DNA of 47,854 nucleotides, from the NCBI GenBank assembly GCA_937967795.1, contig CALBSK010000083.1:1-47854 (forward strand). The letters run 5' to 3'. This document shows positions 33,507 through 43,281 of this stretch, one piece after another; position 1 is the stretch's first letter, and every line of letters begins with the position of its first letter. The DNA comes from an uncultured Alphaproteobacteria bacterium. GTDB lineage: Bacteria > Pseudomonadota > Alphaproteobacteria > UBA9655. The translations under genes were made by a program, and so were the position numbers. The notes under the pieces were generated by a model. That model saw only the letters and a list, made by a program, of their open reading frames with translations, did not search any database and was not told where the DNA came from.

Positions 33507-36500
33507 TTATTGTTGCATCACTTGCTCATCTTGCTGTTGATGAACAATCGCAGCCGCTTTTGCACTCTTTGCATTCTGAAGTTCGTGATCTCGCTCTGCT
33601 GCAATGTGTTTGAGCCTATTCACAATGCTTCCTGTTCCCACAGGAATAAGACGTCCAACAATTATGTTTTCCTTAAGCCCCGTCAATTTATCAACCTTAC
33701 CTGAGGTTGCAGCTTCTGTAAGAACACGTGTTGTTTCCTGGAAGGAAGCTGCAGAAAGGTAGGAGCGCGTCTGTAGTGACGCTTTTGTAATTCCTTGAAG
33801 AACAGCATACGCTTGAGCCGGACGACGTCCTTCTGCAATAGCTTGAACATTTTCCTTCTCAAATTCTTGCTTGTCCACTTGTTCTCCTAAGAGGAAAGTT
33901 GTTTCGCCAGGTTCAATAATCTCAACTTTTTGCATCATTTGACGAACGATAACCTCAATATGTTTATCGTTAATGGGAACACCCTGCAAACGATAGACCT
34001 CCTGAATTTCGTTAATTAAATAACTCGCCAAAGCTTCAATTCCGAGAACACGTAAGATATCATGAGGAACCATGTTCCCATCCATAATGATATCCCCTCT
34101 TTTGACTTGCTCTCCTTCCTGAACAGAAATGTGTTTTCCTTTAGGGATTAAATATTCTATGGGTTGCAATGTTTCATCATCAGGAATGATAAGAACACGG
34201 CGCTTTGTTTTATGATCTTTTCCGAATTCAATGCGTCCATCATACTCACTTATAATAGCTGCATCTTTCGGACGGCGTGCTTCAAAGAGTTCAGCCACAC
34301 GAGGTAATCCTCCTGTAATATCGCGGGTTTTTGTAGATTCCCGGGGAATACGCGCTAATACATCACCTGCTTGGATCTTCGAATTATTCTCAACAACGAG
34401 CACCGCATCCACAGACAAGAAGTAACGCGCTTCCGCTCCATTAGCAAATAGCAATGGGTTACCTTCCTTATCTCGCAAGACAAGGCGAGGCTTCAGATCC
34501 GCAGCCCTTGTGTATTGCTTCCAATCAGCAACGACACGTTTGGTTAAACCAGTGGCTTCATCAACACTCTCTCGTATTGAAAGGCCTTCTACCAAATCCA
34601 CATAATGGACTATTCCTCCCACTTCCGAGATAATAGGCAGGGTATAAGGGTCCCAATCAGCCAGTTTATCACCTGGCTTTACATGCGACCCATCATCAAC
34701 GAGAAGGCGCGAGCCATAAGGAAGCTTATAACGAGCTCGTTCTTGATGAGTTGCATCCATAATACACATCTCAGAATAACGACTCATAACGATGTTTTCG
34801 CCTTTGCCATTTTTTACAACACTGCGGTTTTTAATAAGGACCGTACCTTCAACCGAGGCTTCTATACTCGACTGTTCAACAGCAAGTTGGGCAGCTCCCC
34901 CAATATGGAAGGTCCGCATGGTTAGCTGCGTCCCAGGTTCACCAATTGATTGAGCCGCAATCACCCCTACAGCTTCCCCTAAATTGACGGGAGTTCCACG
35001 TGCTAAATCACGACCGTAGCATTTAGAGCAAATCCCGTCTTTCGTTTCACAAGTGAGAACTGATCGGATGAGGACTTCATCTATACTTGTCTTTTCAAGC
35101 GCTTCAACATCAGCTTCTTCAATCAGCATTCCTGCAGAAATAATTATCTTATTCGCCACAGAATCAATAATATCAACGGCCGCCGTGCGTCCTAAAACGC
35201 GATCACCCAAAGGCGTAATGACTTCACCTCCCTCAACAACTGCACGAAGACTTAGCCCTTTTTGGGTGCCACAGTCGGATTCAACAATGATACAATCCTG
35301 CGCCACATCTACAAGACGTCGCGTTAAATAACCGGAATTTGCTGTTTTTAGGGCTGTATCCGTTAATCCTTTTCGAGCTCCGTGGGCTGAGTTAAAATAC
35401 TCAAGAACGTTAAGTCCTTCCTTAAAGTTGGAAATAATAGGAGTTTCAATAATCTCTCCTGAAGTTTTAGCAATTAATCCACGCATAGCTGCAAGCTGCC
35501 GCATTTGAGCGGCTGAACCTCGAGCCCGGGAATGCGCCATCATATAAACAGAATTAACAGGTTCTCCTGGTTTAATTTCAGAAATTTCTTCCATCATAGC
35601 TTCGGCAACTTCTTCTGTACATTTTGTCCAAGCATCTGTTACCTTGTTATAGCGCTCTCCATTGGTGATTAGACCATCCATGTATTGTTGTTGGAACTCA
35701 CCAATTTTCTCGCGTGTATCAGCTACAAGCTTTTTCTTCTCTTCTGGTACGACGAGATCATCTTTTCCAAAAGAAATACCTGAAATAGTCGCATAGCGGA
35801 AACCGAGTCCCATCAAACGATCAGAGAAAATAACCGCATCTTTTTGACCGCAGCTACGATAAATCATATCAACAAGTTTAGAAATTTCCGTCGAAGTCAA
35901 TAATTGATTTATGGCTTCAAATTTTACGCCTGGTCGTTTTGGCATAATCTCCCACAAGAGCATGCGCCCTGGTGTTGTTTGACCTCGATGGATCACCTTC
36001 TGACCCTCTTCATCAATTGCTTCATATCTTGCAGTAATATTTGCATGGAGAGAAACTGTCTTTTGATAAAGAGCGTGTTCAATTTCAGCCAGAGAGGAGA
36101 AAATAGTACCTTCACCAAGTTCCCCTTCACGCTCCATGGACAAATAATAAAGTCCCAAAACGATATCCTTTGACGGGGTAATAATAGGCTTACCATTTGC
36201 AGGATGAAGAATATTATTCGTGGACATCATTAAGACACGCGCTTCAAGCTGTGATTCAAGAGATAAAGGCACATGAACAGCCATTTGATCACCATCAAAA
36301 TCAGCATTATAGGCTGTACAGACCAGGGGATGCAGCTGAATGGCTTTTCCTTCGACAAGAACGGGCTCAAAAGCCTGAATTCCAAGACGATGCAAAGTCG
36401 GCGCCCGATTCAAGAGCACGGGATGTTCACGAATCACTTCTTCTAAAATATCCCAAACCTCAGGTCGCTCTTTTTCGACCATACGTTTCGCCGCTTTTAT

Positions 36501-37682
36501 TGTATTCGCAAGACCATAACGCTCAAGTCGCGAGTAAATAAAAGGCTTAAAGAGCTCAAGAGCCATTTTCTTTGGCAACCCGCATTGATGGAGTTTGAGT
36601 TCGGGCCCCACCACAATGACGGAACGCCCTGAATAGTCAACACGCTTTCCTAAAAGGTTTTGCCTAAAGCGCCCTTGTTTTCCCTTCAGCATATCAGAGA
36701 GAGATTTTAAAGGACGACGATTCGTGCCCGTAATAACCCGCCCCCTGCGGCCATTATCAAAAAGGGCATCAACTGACTCCTGAAGCATACGCTTTTCATT
36801 TCGAACAATGATATCAGGCGCCCGAAGTTCAATAAGACGCTTTAAACGATTATTTCGGTTAATAACTCTCCGATACAAATCATTGAGATCAGAAGTCGCA
36901 AACCGTCCACCATCTAAAGGAACCAAAGGACGAATTTCCGGCGGAATCACAGGAATCACTTCCATAACCATCCATTCAGGACGCGTTCCTGATTGAATAA
37001 AGGCCTCTATAAGCTTTAGTCGCTTAACATATTTTTTTCTCTTCAATTCCGACTTTGTTTCAAAGAGGTCTTCTCTCAGCTGAATCTGTTCTTTCTCAAG
37101 ATCGATTGCTTTGAGCATGTCGCGCAAAGCTTCTGCACCAATCCCCGCTTCAAAAGAATCGACTCCATATTCATCCTGAGCTCTATAAAATTCCTCTTCA
37201 CTCATGAGCTGGCCCTTTTTCAAGGACGTTAATCCGGGCTCAAGCACAATATAATTTTCAAAGTAAAGAACCTTCTCTACATCTTTAAGCATAAGATCCA
37301 AAAGAAGGCCAATCCGGCTCGGTAGAGACTTTGTAAACCAAATATGGGCAACGGGAGACGCAAGTTCAATATGACCCATCCGCTCACGACGAACTTTCGT
37401 AAGCGTAACCTCAACCCCACATTTCTCGCAGATAATGCCGCGGTATTTCATACGTTTATATTTACCGCATAAACACTCATAATCCTTAATGGGACCAAAG
37501 ATCCGCGCACAAAACAGCCCATCTCTTTCCGGTTTAAAGGTTCGATAGTTTATGGTCTCAGGCTTTTTAATCTCCCCAAAGGACCAGGCACGAATTTGCT
37601 CAGGGCTTGCAATCGAAATTCGAATATTATCAAAATGCTGAGGTCCTGCAACCTGGCCAAAGAGATTCATTACATCACGCAT
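33507..37682 (-). CDS. rpoC: RNA polymerase beta' subunit
   Basis: 1391 residues. The zinc ribbon has C70, C72, C85 and C88. The catalytic motif NADFDGD is at 459-465. A second cysteine set, CETKDGICSKCYGRDLARG, is intact, followed by the trigger-loop region EPGTQLTMRTFHIGG. The length and lack of large insertions match alphaproteobacterial RpoC. 71 bp after rpoB. Confidence 0.98.
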   Translation of the reverse strand: MRDVMNLFGQVAGPQHFDNIRISIASPEQIRAWSFGEIKKPETINYRTFKPERDGLFCARIFGPIKDYECLCGKYKRMKYRGIICEKCGVEVTLTKVRRERMGHIELASPVAHIWFTKSLPSRIGLLLDLMLKDVEKVLYFENYIVLEPGLTSLKKGQLMSEEEFYRAQDEYGVDSFEAGIGAEALRDMLKAIDLEKEQIQLREDLFETKSELKRKKYVKRLKLIEAFIQSGTRPEWMVMEVIPVIPPEIRPLVPLDGGRFATSDLNDLYRRVINRNNRLKRLIELRAPDIIVRNEKRMLQESVDALFDNGRRGRVITGTNRRPLKSLSDMLKGKQGRFRQNLLGKRVDYSGRSVIVVGPELKLHQCGLPKKMALELFKPFIYSRLERYGLANTIKAAKRMVEKERPEVWDILEEVIREHPVLLNRAPTLHRLGIQAFEPVLVEGKAIQLHPLVCTAYNADFDGDQMAVHVPLSLESQLEARVLMMSTNNILHPANGKPIITPSKDIVLGLYYLSMEREGELGEGTIFSSLAEIEHALYQKTVSLHANITARYEAIDEEGQKVIHRGQTTPGRMLLWEIMPKRPGVKFEAINQLLTSTEISKLVDMIYRSCGQKDAVIFSDRLMGLGFRYATISGISFGKDDLVVPEEKKKLVADTREKIGEFQQQYMDGLITNGERYNKVTDAWTKCTEEVAEAMMEEISEIKPGEPVNSVYMMAHSRARGSAAQMRQLAAMRGLIAKTSGEIIETPIISNFKEGLNVLEYFNSAHGARKGLTDTALKTANSGYLTRRLVDVAQDCIIVESDCGTQKGLSLRAVVEGGEVITPLGDRVLGRTAAVDIIDSVANKIIISAGMLIEEADVEALEKTSIDEVLIRSVLTCETKDGICSKCYGRDLARGTPVNLGEAVGVIAAQSIGEPGTQLTMRTFHIGGAAQLAVEQSSIEASVEGTVLIKNRSVVKNGKGENIVMSRYSEMCIMDATHQERARYKLPYGSRLLVDDGSHVKPGDKLADWDPYTLPIISEVGGIVHYVDLVEGLSIRESVDEATGLTKRVVADWKQYTRAADLKPRLVLRDKEGNPLLFANGAEARYFLSVDAVLVVENNSKIQAGDVLARIPRESTKTRDITGGLPRVAELFEARRPKDAAIISEYDGRIEFGKDHKTKRRVLIIPDDETLQPIEYLIPKGKHISVQEGEQVKRGDIIMDGNMVPHDILRVLGIEALASYLINEIQEVYRLQGVPINDKHIEVIVRQMMQKVEIIEPGETTFLLGEQVDKQEFEKENVQAIAEGRRPAQAYAVLQGITKASLQTRSYLSAASFQETTRVLTEAATSGKVDKLTGLKENIIVGRLIPVGTGSIVNRLKHIAAERDHELQNAKSAKAAAIVHQQQDEQVMQQ

Positions 37683-37753
37683 GCCGTTCTCCTAAAGTAC
37701 ATCACTATTGCTTAAGGGAAGAAGAAATAGTCCCTCTTCTCCTCTTCATCGCT

Positions 37754-40700
37754 TTATTCCGTTAATCCTAATTCAACATTCAATCCCAAAGAGCGCAACT
37801 CTTTCATTAATACGTTGAAAGACTCGGGAATACCTGACTCAAAATTATCATCTCCTCGAACGATAGATTCATACACTTTCGTCCGGCCAGATACGTCATC
37901 GGATTTAACGGTCAACATTTCTTGAAGAGTATAGGAAGCTCCATAAGCTTCAAGAGCCCAAACTTCCATTTCCCCGAATCTCTGCCCTCCAAATTGAGCC
38001 TTGCCCCCGAGAGGTTGTTGAGTAACAAGGCTATAAGGCCCCACAGAACGCGCATGGATCTTATCATCCACAAGATGGTGCAACTTAAGCATATACATAT
38101 ATCCAACGGTTGCTTTTCTATCAAAAGGCTCGCCTGTGCGTCCATCAATCAATGTCACTTGACCACTTGTATCTAGCCCCGCTTTTTTAAGCTGATGATT
38201 AATATCGGTTTCATGAGCTCCATCAAAAACAGGAGTTGCCATGGGCACAGCCGACGTCAAGTTCGTTGCAAGCTCTACCACTTCATTGTCAGACATCCCC
38301 TTGATTTCCTTAACGATTTGATTATCTTCGTAAACATGGTCTAGAGCTGCTCTTAAAATATGAGTATCCTTATGCTCCTCAATCGCCATCTTCGCAAGCG
38401 CTTCATTAATCTGGCGTCCCAGCCCAGCCGCTGCCCATCCTAAATGAGTTTCAAGGATTTGACCTACGTTCATACGAGAAGGAAGCCCTAGCGGATTTAA
38501 AACGATATCGACGGGTGTACCATCTTCAAGATGAGGCATGTCCTCTACAGGCACAATGCGTGAAACAACCCCTTTGTTTCCATGACGACCCGCCATTTTA
38601 TCCCCGGGTTGAAGTTTGCGCTTTACAGCAACGAAGACTTTTACTTTTTTCAAAACACCCGTGGGTAATTCGTCCCCTCGACGAAGCTTTTCAACCTTGT
38701 CCTCAAAGCGAACTTGAAGTGCCGTCACTCGCTCATCATGATGCTGCTTTGCCGATTCGAGGGCTGACACAACAGCATCATCTTCAACAGTAATTTGGCG
38801 CCACTGACCTTTAGACAAAGAATCAAGAACATTCTTTGTAATCGTTGTGCCTTTTTTCAAACCTGCTGGTGCGCTAACAACTTTTTGCTTCACGAGGAGG
38901 CCTTCCAAAGCTGCATAAAAGTTTCTATCCAAAATAGACCTTTCCGCATCTCTATCTTTTGCAAAACGCTCAATTTCGGCCCGTTCAATCGCTAATGCAC
39001 GTTCATCTTTTTCAACACCTCGCCTTGAAAAGACACGCACCTCTACAACGGTTCCCTGAACACCAGGAGGCAACCTTAAGGATGTGTCTCTTACATCTGA
39101 GGCTTTTTCACCAAAAATAGCCCGCAAGAGTTTTTCTTCTGGAGTTGAGGGCGTTTCACCCTTTGGGGTTACTTTTCCTACAAGGATATCCCCAGGCTTT
39201 ACATCAGCACCGATATAAACAATTCCCGCTTCATCTAAATGCCGCAAGGCTTCATCTCCAACATTAGGAATATCACGCGTAATGTCTTCGTTCCCTAATT
39301 TCGTGTCACGTGCATCAACTTCGAATTCTTCGATATGAATTGATGTAAAGACATCTTCTTTTACGATACGTTCAGAAATGACAATCGAATCTTCAAAATT
39401 GTATCCGTTCCATGAAACAAAGGCTACGAGAGCGTTCGAACCCAGTGCAAGTTCACCTAAGTCCATGCATGGACCATCGGCAATGATATCCCCTTTTTCA
39501 ACCGTATCCCCAACGGTTACGAGAGGTTTCTGATTAATGCAAGTTTTGTCATTGGAGCGCTGAAACTTTAAAAGATTATAAATATCCACGTTGCTCGTCG
39601 TCATCACACTCTCGTCCGTAACACGGATTACAATACGAGAAGCATCAACTTGATCGACAATACCTGTTCTTTTTGCAATTACAGCAACCCCCGCATCTCG
39701 CGACACAGGACCTTCCATTCCAGTCCCAACAAAAGGGGCTTCCGTTCGAAGCAAAGGCACAGCTTGACGCTGCATATTCGATCCCATCAAAGCACGATTG
39801 GCATCATCGTTTTCAACAAATGGGATCAAGGCAGCAGCAACCGAGACAATCTGTTTAGGCGAAACATCCATCAGATCAATTTCAGACGCTGGCGCAACCA
39901 CAAATTCTCCATTCCGCCTACAATTAACGAAGTCGGCAACAAATCGATTTTCTTTGTCCAATTCAGCGTTTGCTTGAGCAATCGTATGCTTACTCTCATC
40001 CATAGCCGTGAGGAAAATCATCTCTTTTGTAACTTTCCCCTCAATAACTTTACGATACGGAGTTTCGATGAAGCCGTATTTATTGACCCGCGCATAAGTT
40101 GCGAGAGAGCTTATAAGACCGATGTTTGGTCCTTCAGGCGTTTCGATCGGACAAATTCTTCCATAATGTGTGGGATGCACGTCCCGAACTTCAAAGGTTG
40201 CGCGATCACGCGTTAAACCTCCCGGCCCCAAAGCTGACAAGCGTCGTTTGTGATTGATCTCAGAAAGCGGATTCGTTTGATCCATAAATTGAGACAACTG
40301 AGATGTACCAAAAAACTCTCGCACAACCGCAGCTGCAGGCTTTGCATTAATGAGATCATGTGGCATGACGGTATCAATTTCAACCGAACTCATCCTCTCT
40401 CGAATAGCCCGTTCCATACGGGAAAGTCCGATACGATATTGATTTTCCAAGAGTTCGCCTACAGACCTTACCCGTCTATTTCCAAGGTTATCAATATCAT
40501 CAATGTCACCTCGACCATCCTTTAAGTTCAAAAGCACTTTAATAATTGCGACAATATCTTCTTTACGTAAGACGCGTACCGTATCAGGAGTTTTTAATCC
40601 AAGCCTTGAATTCATCTTTACCCGACCCACAGACGATAAATCATAGCGCTCCGAATCAAAGAAAAAACCACGGAAGAGGGCTTCCGCCCCTTCTATCGTT

Positions 40701-41926
40701 GGAGGCTCCCCCGGACGCAGAATCCGATAGATATCCATAAGAGCATCCTCACGGCTCATGCTCTTATCAGCCATTAATGTGTTTCGAAGGTAAGCCCCCA
40801 CATTGAGGTGATCAATGTCTAAAGTAGGAATTGTTTGAATGCCTGCTCCAGCAAAAATTTCAAGCATAGCGGGTGTAATTTCATCTCCAGCCTCAGCATA
40901 AACTTCACCGGTATTTTCATTAATTAAGTCATTGGCAATATAGCGACCGACAAGATCTTCTTGATAGACAAGGACCTCGTTCAACCCTTCTGTTTGAAGC
41001 TTTCGAGCAAATCGAGGATTCATTTTGGCACCCTCAGCCGCAACGACTTTGCCCGTATTGGCGTCAATTAAATCATGGGCAAGCTTTCCTACTTTTACAC
41101 TGTCAGGTCGAAAGGACGTTTTCCAATGCTCACCAGATTTAATATACTCTATAGTGTCATAAAACGTATTTAAAATCTCTTCTCGAGACATACCCTGAGC
41201 TTCAAGTGGATCCAATTTTTGGCCTTCTGCTTCTAAAATTTTCCTCCTTTCTTCTGTCTCTGCATTATCCAGAGCCATAAGAAAAGTTGTAACGGGAAGT
41301 TTCCGTTTGCGGTCTATACGCGCATAAATAAGATCTTTTGCATCGAATTCTAAATCTAACCAGGATCCCCGATACGGAATAACACGAGCAGAAAAAAGGT
41401 ATTTCCCCGAAGAATGAGATTTTCCACTATCATGATCAAAGAAAACACCAGGAGATCTGTGCATTTGAGAGACAACGACACGCTCAATGCCATTAACCAC
41501 AAAGGTTCCATTTGCGGTCATGAGCGGAATATCACCCATGTACACTTCTTGTTCTTTAATATCTCGAATGGATTTTGAACCGGTCTCTTCATCAATATCC
41601 CATACAACTAAGCGGAAAGTCACTTTAAAAGGAGCGGAAAAAGTCATTCCTCTTTGACGGCACTCATCCACATCATATTTTGGAAGATCAAAATCATAAC
41701 GATAAAACTCAATCTGCGCCTTGCCTGCAAAGTCACTGATCGGAAAAATGGATCGGAATACTTCTTGTAATCCAGTTGATTCTCTTTTTTCAGGCAGCAC
41801 ATCCATTTGCAAAAAATTATCATAAGATGTTTTCTGAAGCTCCATCAGGTTAGGCAAAGGGGCCACTTCGGAAATGCGTGCAAAGCTTTTCCTAATCCTT
41901 TTGCGTTCCGTATAGGTTCTTGCCAT
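37754..41926 (-). CDS. rpoB: RNA polymerase beta subunit
   Basis: 1390 residues. The rifampicin region reads GTSQLSQFMDQTNPLSEI, then NHKRRLSALGPGGL; the Gln, Asp, His and Ser at the main resistance positions are all wild type, so rifampicin sensitivity is predicted. GDKMAGRHGNKGVVS and the C-terminal SFNVLMKELRSLGLNVEL are conserved. Upstream of it is a 165-bp gap with a long inverted repeat. Confidence 0.98.
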   Translation of the reverse strand: MARTYTERKRIRKSFARISEVAPLPNLMELQKTSYDNFLQMDVLPEKRESTGLQEVFRSIFPISDFAGKAQIEFYRYDFDLPKYDVDECRQRGMTFSAPFKVTFRLVVWDIDEETGSKSIRDIKEQEVYMGDIPLMTANGTFVVNGIERVVVSQMHRSPGVFFDHDSGKSHSSGKYLFSARVIPYRGSWLDLEFDAKDLIYARIDRKRKLPVTTFLMALDNAETEERRKILEAEGQKLDPLEAQGMSREEILNTFYDTIEYIKSGEHWKTSFRPDSVKVGKLAHDLIDANTGKVVAAEGAKMNPRFARKLQTEGLNEVLVYQEDLVGRYIANDLINENTGEVYAEAGDEITPAMLEIFAGAGIQTIPTLDIDHLNVGAYLRNTLMADKSMSREDALMDIYRILRPGEPPTIEGAEALFRGFFFDSERYDLSSVGRVKMNSRLGLKTPDTVRVLRKEDIVAIIKVLLNLKDGRGDIDDIDNLGNRRVRSVGELLENQYRIGLSRMERAIRERMSSVEIDTVMPHDLINAKPAAAVVREFFGTSQLSQFMDQTNPLSEINHKRRLSALGPGGLTRDRATFEVRDVHPTHYGRICPIETPEGPNIGLISSLATYARVNKYGFIETPYRKVIEGKVTKEMIFLTAMDESKHTIAQANAELDKENRFVADFVNCRRNGEFVVAPASEIDLMDVSPKQIVSVAAALIPFVENDDANRALMGSNMQRQAVPLLRTEAPFVGTGMEGPVSRDAGVAVIAKRTGIVDQVDASRIVIRVTDESVMTTSNVDIYNLLKFQRSNDKTCINQKPLVTVGDTVEKGDIIADGPCMDLGELALGSNALVAFVSWNGYNFEDSIVISERIVKEDVFTSIHIEEFEVDARDTKLGNEDITRDIPNVGDEALRHLDEAGIVYIGADVKPGDILVGKVTPKGETPSTPEEKLLRAIFGEKASDVRDTSLRLPPGVQGTVVEVRVFSRRGVEKDERALAIERAEIERFAKDRDAERSILDRNFYAALEGLLVKQKVVSAPAGLKKGTTITKNVLDSLSKGQWRQITVEDDAVVSALESAKQHHDERVTALQVRFEDKVEKLRRGDELPTGVLKKVKVFVAVKRKLQPGDKMAGRHGNKGVVSRIVPVEDMPHLEDGTPVDIVLNPLGLPSRMNVGQILETHLGWAAAGLGRQINEALAKMAIEEHKDTHILRAALDHVYEDNQIVKEIKGMSDNEVVELATNLTSAVPMATPVFDGAHETDINHQLKKAGLDTSGQVTLIDGRTGEPFDRKATVGYMYMLKLHHLVDDKIHARSVGPYSLVTQQPLGGKAQFGGQRFGEMEVWALEAYGASYTLQEMLTVKSDDVSGRTKVYESIVRGDDNFESGIPESFNVLMKELRSLGLNVELGLTE

Positions 41927-41993
41927 TGATACCTCTTGTTCCCGTATTCAGTGTTCAAAATTCAGTAAAAAAACAGAGTCATACACAGCACAA

Positions 41994-42076
41994 CAGTGTA
42001 GCTCTATCCAAAGAAGATTATTAAAGAAGAACTTATCCGCTCTATCCTTAAAGGATCTCTGAATATAGCTACACTG
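41994..42076 (-). promoter_or_regulatory. Long inverted repeat in the rplL-rpoB gap
   Basis: CAGTGTAGCT (41994-42003) pairs perfectly with AGCTACACTG (42067-42076) across 63 nt, which itself holds a smaller palindrome (ATCCTTAAAGGAT). In E. coli this same gap carries an attenuator and an RNase III site that set r-protein versus polymerase output; a similar role is inferred here. Confidence 0.5.
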
Positions 42077-42091
42077 AAGCAGTGCATACGA

Positions 42092-42472
42092 TTATTTAAG
42101 CTCGACCGTGGCTCCCACAGATTCGATCTTTTTCTTTATTTCTTCAGCCTCTGCCTTAGGAACCCCTTCCTTTAATGGTTTGGGAGCTCCTTCAACGAGG
42201 TCCTTCGCTTCTTTTAGTCCAAGACCCGTAATGGTCCGAACTTCTTTGATGACTTCGATTTTTTTATCACCCGCAGCCGCTAAAATAACGTCAAATTCGG
42301 TCTTTTCTTCAGCAGGTGCAGCTTCTGCAGCCATTCCTGCTACTGCTGCGACTGCCACAGGAGCAGCAGCGCTTACGCCCCACTTTTCCTCAAGCATTTT
42401 CGAAAGTTCAGCGGCTTCTATTACAGTTAAATCAGAAAGTTGTTCTACAATTTTCTCCAGATTTGCAGCCAT
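42092..42472 (-). CDS. rplL: 50S ribosomal protein L7/L12
   Basis: 126 residues: N-terminal dimer domain (EKIVEQLSDLTVIEAAELSK), Ala-rich hinge (about 35-55), and C-terminal factor-binding domain with KTEFDVILAAAGDKKIEVIK and TGLGLKEAKDLVEGAPK. The multi-copy stalk protein that recruits EF-Tu and EF-G. 33 bp after rplJ. Confidence 0.98.
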   Translation of the reverse strand: MAANLEKIVEQLSDLTVIEAAELSKMLEEKWGVSAAAPVAVAAVAGMAAEAAPAEEKTEFDVILAAAGDKKIEVIKEVRTITGLGLKEAKDLVEGAPKPLKEGVPKAEAEEIKKKIESVGATVELK

Positions 42473-42505
42473 CTTTTATTACTCCTTTGTTAGATGTAGG
42501 GATAT

Positions 42506-43015
42506 TTATGCCTTTTTTCCATAGGCAGAAAATACCCGAGCCAATTGACCTGCGGGGGCCTGCAAAACACCAGCAACGCGTGTTGCCGGAGTTGAAATAA
42601 TACCCACAATTTTTGCTCTTAACTCATTCAAAGAAGGAAGTTTTGAGAGAGTTTCAATATCTTTTCCACTCAAAACCTTACCATTTAAGGCGCCCCCAAT
42701 AACTTTGAACTTTTCGTTACTATTGGCAAATTTTATGGTTACTTTTGCAGCCGCAACAGGATCTTTTGAATAAGCCAGCGCAGTTGGCCCCGAAAACAAA
42801 ATATTTATGCTTTCGTTATGTGTGCCAGCAACAGCCAAGCGTGCCAATGTATTTTTGGCAACCTTAAACTGTGCCCCTACTTCGCGCATTTGCCTTCTTA
42901 AGTCAGAAACTTCTGCCACAGTCAGTCCCGTTTGATGGGTGACAATGACCAAGCTTGACTCTGCAAGGCCCTGACGCAATGAGGTGACCAGCTGTTCTTT
43001 TTCGCTACGGTCCAC
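42506..43015 (-). CDS. rplJ: 50S ribosomal protein L10
   Basis: 169 residues from GTG at 43015 (VDRSEKEQLVTSLRQGLAES), preceded by GGAG at seven bases. A longer frame from 43051 would translate leader sequence and is unlike the family. L10 is the stalk base that holds L7/L12, and the L10-L12 complex usually represses its own mRNA through the leader. Confidence 0.95.
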   Translation of the reverse strand: MDRSEKEQLVTSLRQGLAESSLVIVTHQTGLTVAEVSDLRRQMREVGAQFKVAKNTLARLAVAGTHNESINILFSGPTALAYSKDPVAAAKVTIKFANSNEKFKVIGGALNGKVLSGKDIETLSKLPSLNELRAKIVGIISTPATRVAGVLQAPAGQLARVFSAYGKKA

Positions 43016-43059
43016 GATACGTCTCCATAGTTTAACCTTTGGAAATTCCAAAGATTAGG

Positions 43060-43163
43060 TTACATTAAAATCCAGCTTTTCACTGGTTTGACCCGTCCGC
43101 GAAAATCGGCATTGAGAGGCTCCTGCCTTCTTATTCCGACTCTCCCGTCTATGTAGGGGCTGT
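43060..43163 (-). promoter_or_regulatory. Probable L10(L12)-binding mRNA leader of rplJ
   Basis: In the 266-bp gap before rplJ the minus strand reads GGACGGGTCAAACCAGTG, a CCAG-loop-CTGG hairpin (43072-43086), and upstream GGCA...TGCC and GGGAGAGTCGG elements. Together they resemble the kink-turn leader that L10 binds. A palindrome CTTTGGAA-A-TTCCAAAG (43037-43053) lies just before the ribosome binding site. Assignment is by pattern, not by covariance model. Confidence 0.5.
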
Positions 43164-43176
43164 CGCTTTAAACCTT

Positions 43177-43198
43177 ATCCCCCGCAAAAGCGAGGGAT
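43177..43198. repeat. REP-like palindrome in the rplJ leader
   Basis: ATCCCCCGC (43177-43185) and GCGAGGGAT (43190-43198) form a 9-bp stem with one G-U pair and a 4-nt loop. It resembles the widespread 'ATCCCCGCGAAAGCGGGGAT' repeat; a partial relative is at 45493-45526. It could also act as an attenuator between rplA and rplJ. Confidence 0.5.
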
Positions 43199-43253
43199 CT
43201 AGATCCCCACAGTCTTGGACAGGCTTACTCTAGTTATTAGTGATTAGAGAGGA

Positions 43254-43275
43254 GTTATTAGAGTGTTCTAATAAC
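43254..43275. repeat. Perfect 9-bp hairpin and TAGT-type repeats after rplA
   Basis: GTTATTAGA (43254-43262) and TCTAATAAC (43267-43275) with a GTGT loop. Flanking sequence (43230-43310) consists of near-repeats of ACTAACTACTAA and TTATTAGTGATTAG, and the last codons of rplA (VVSS-stop) fall within them. Confidence 0.6.
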
Positions 43276-43281
43276 AAGTTA

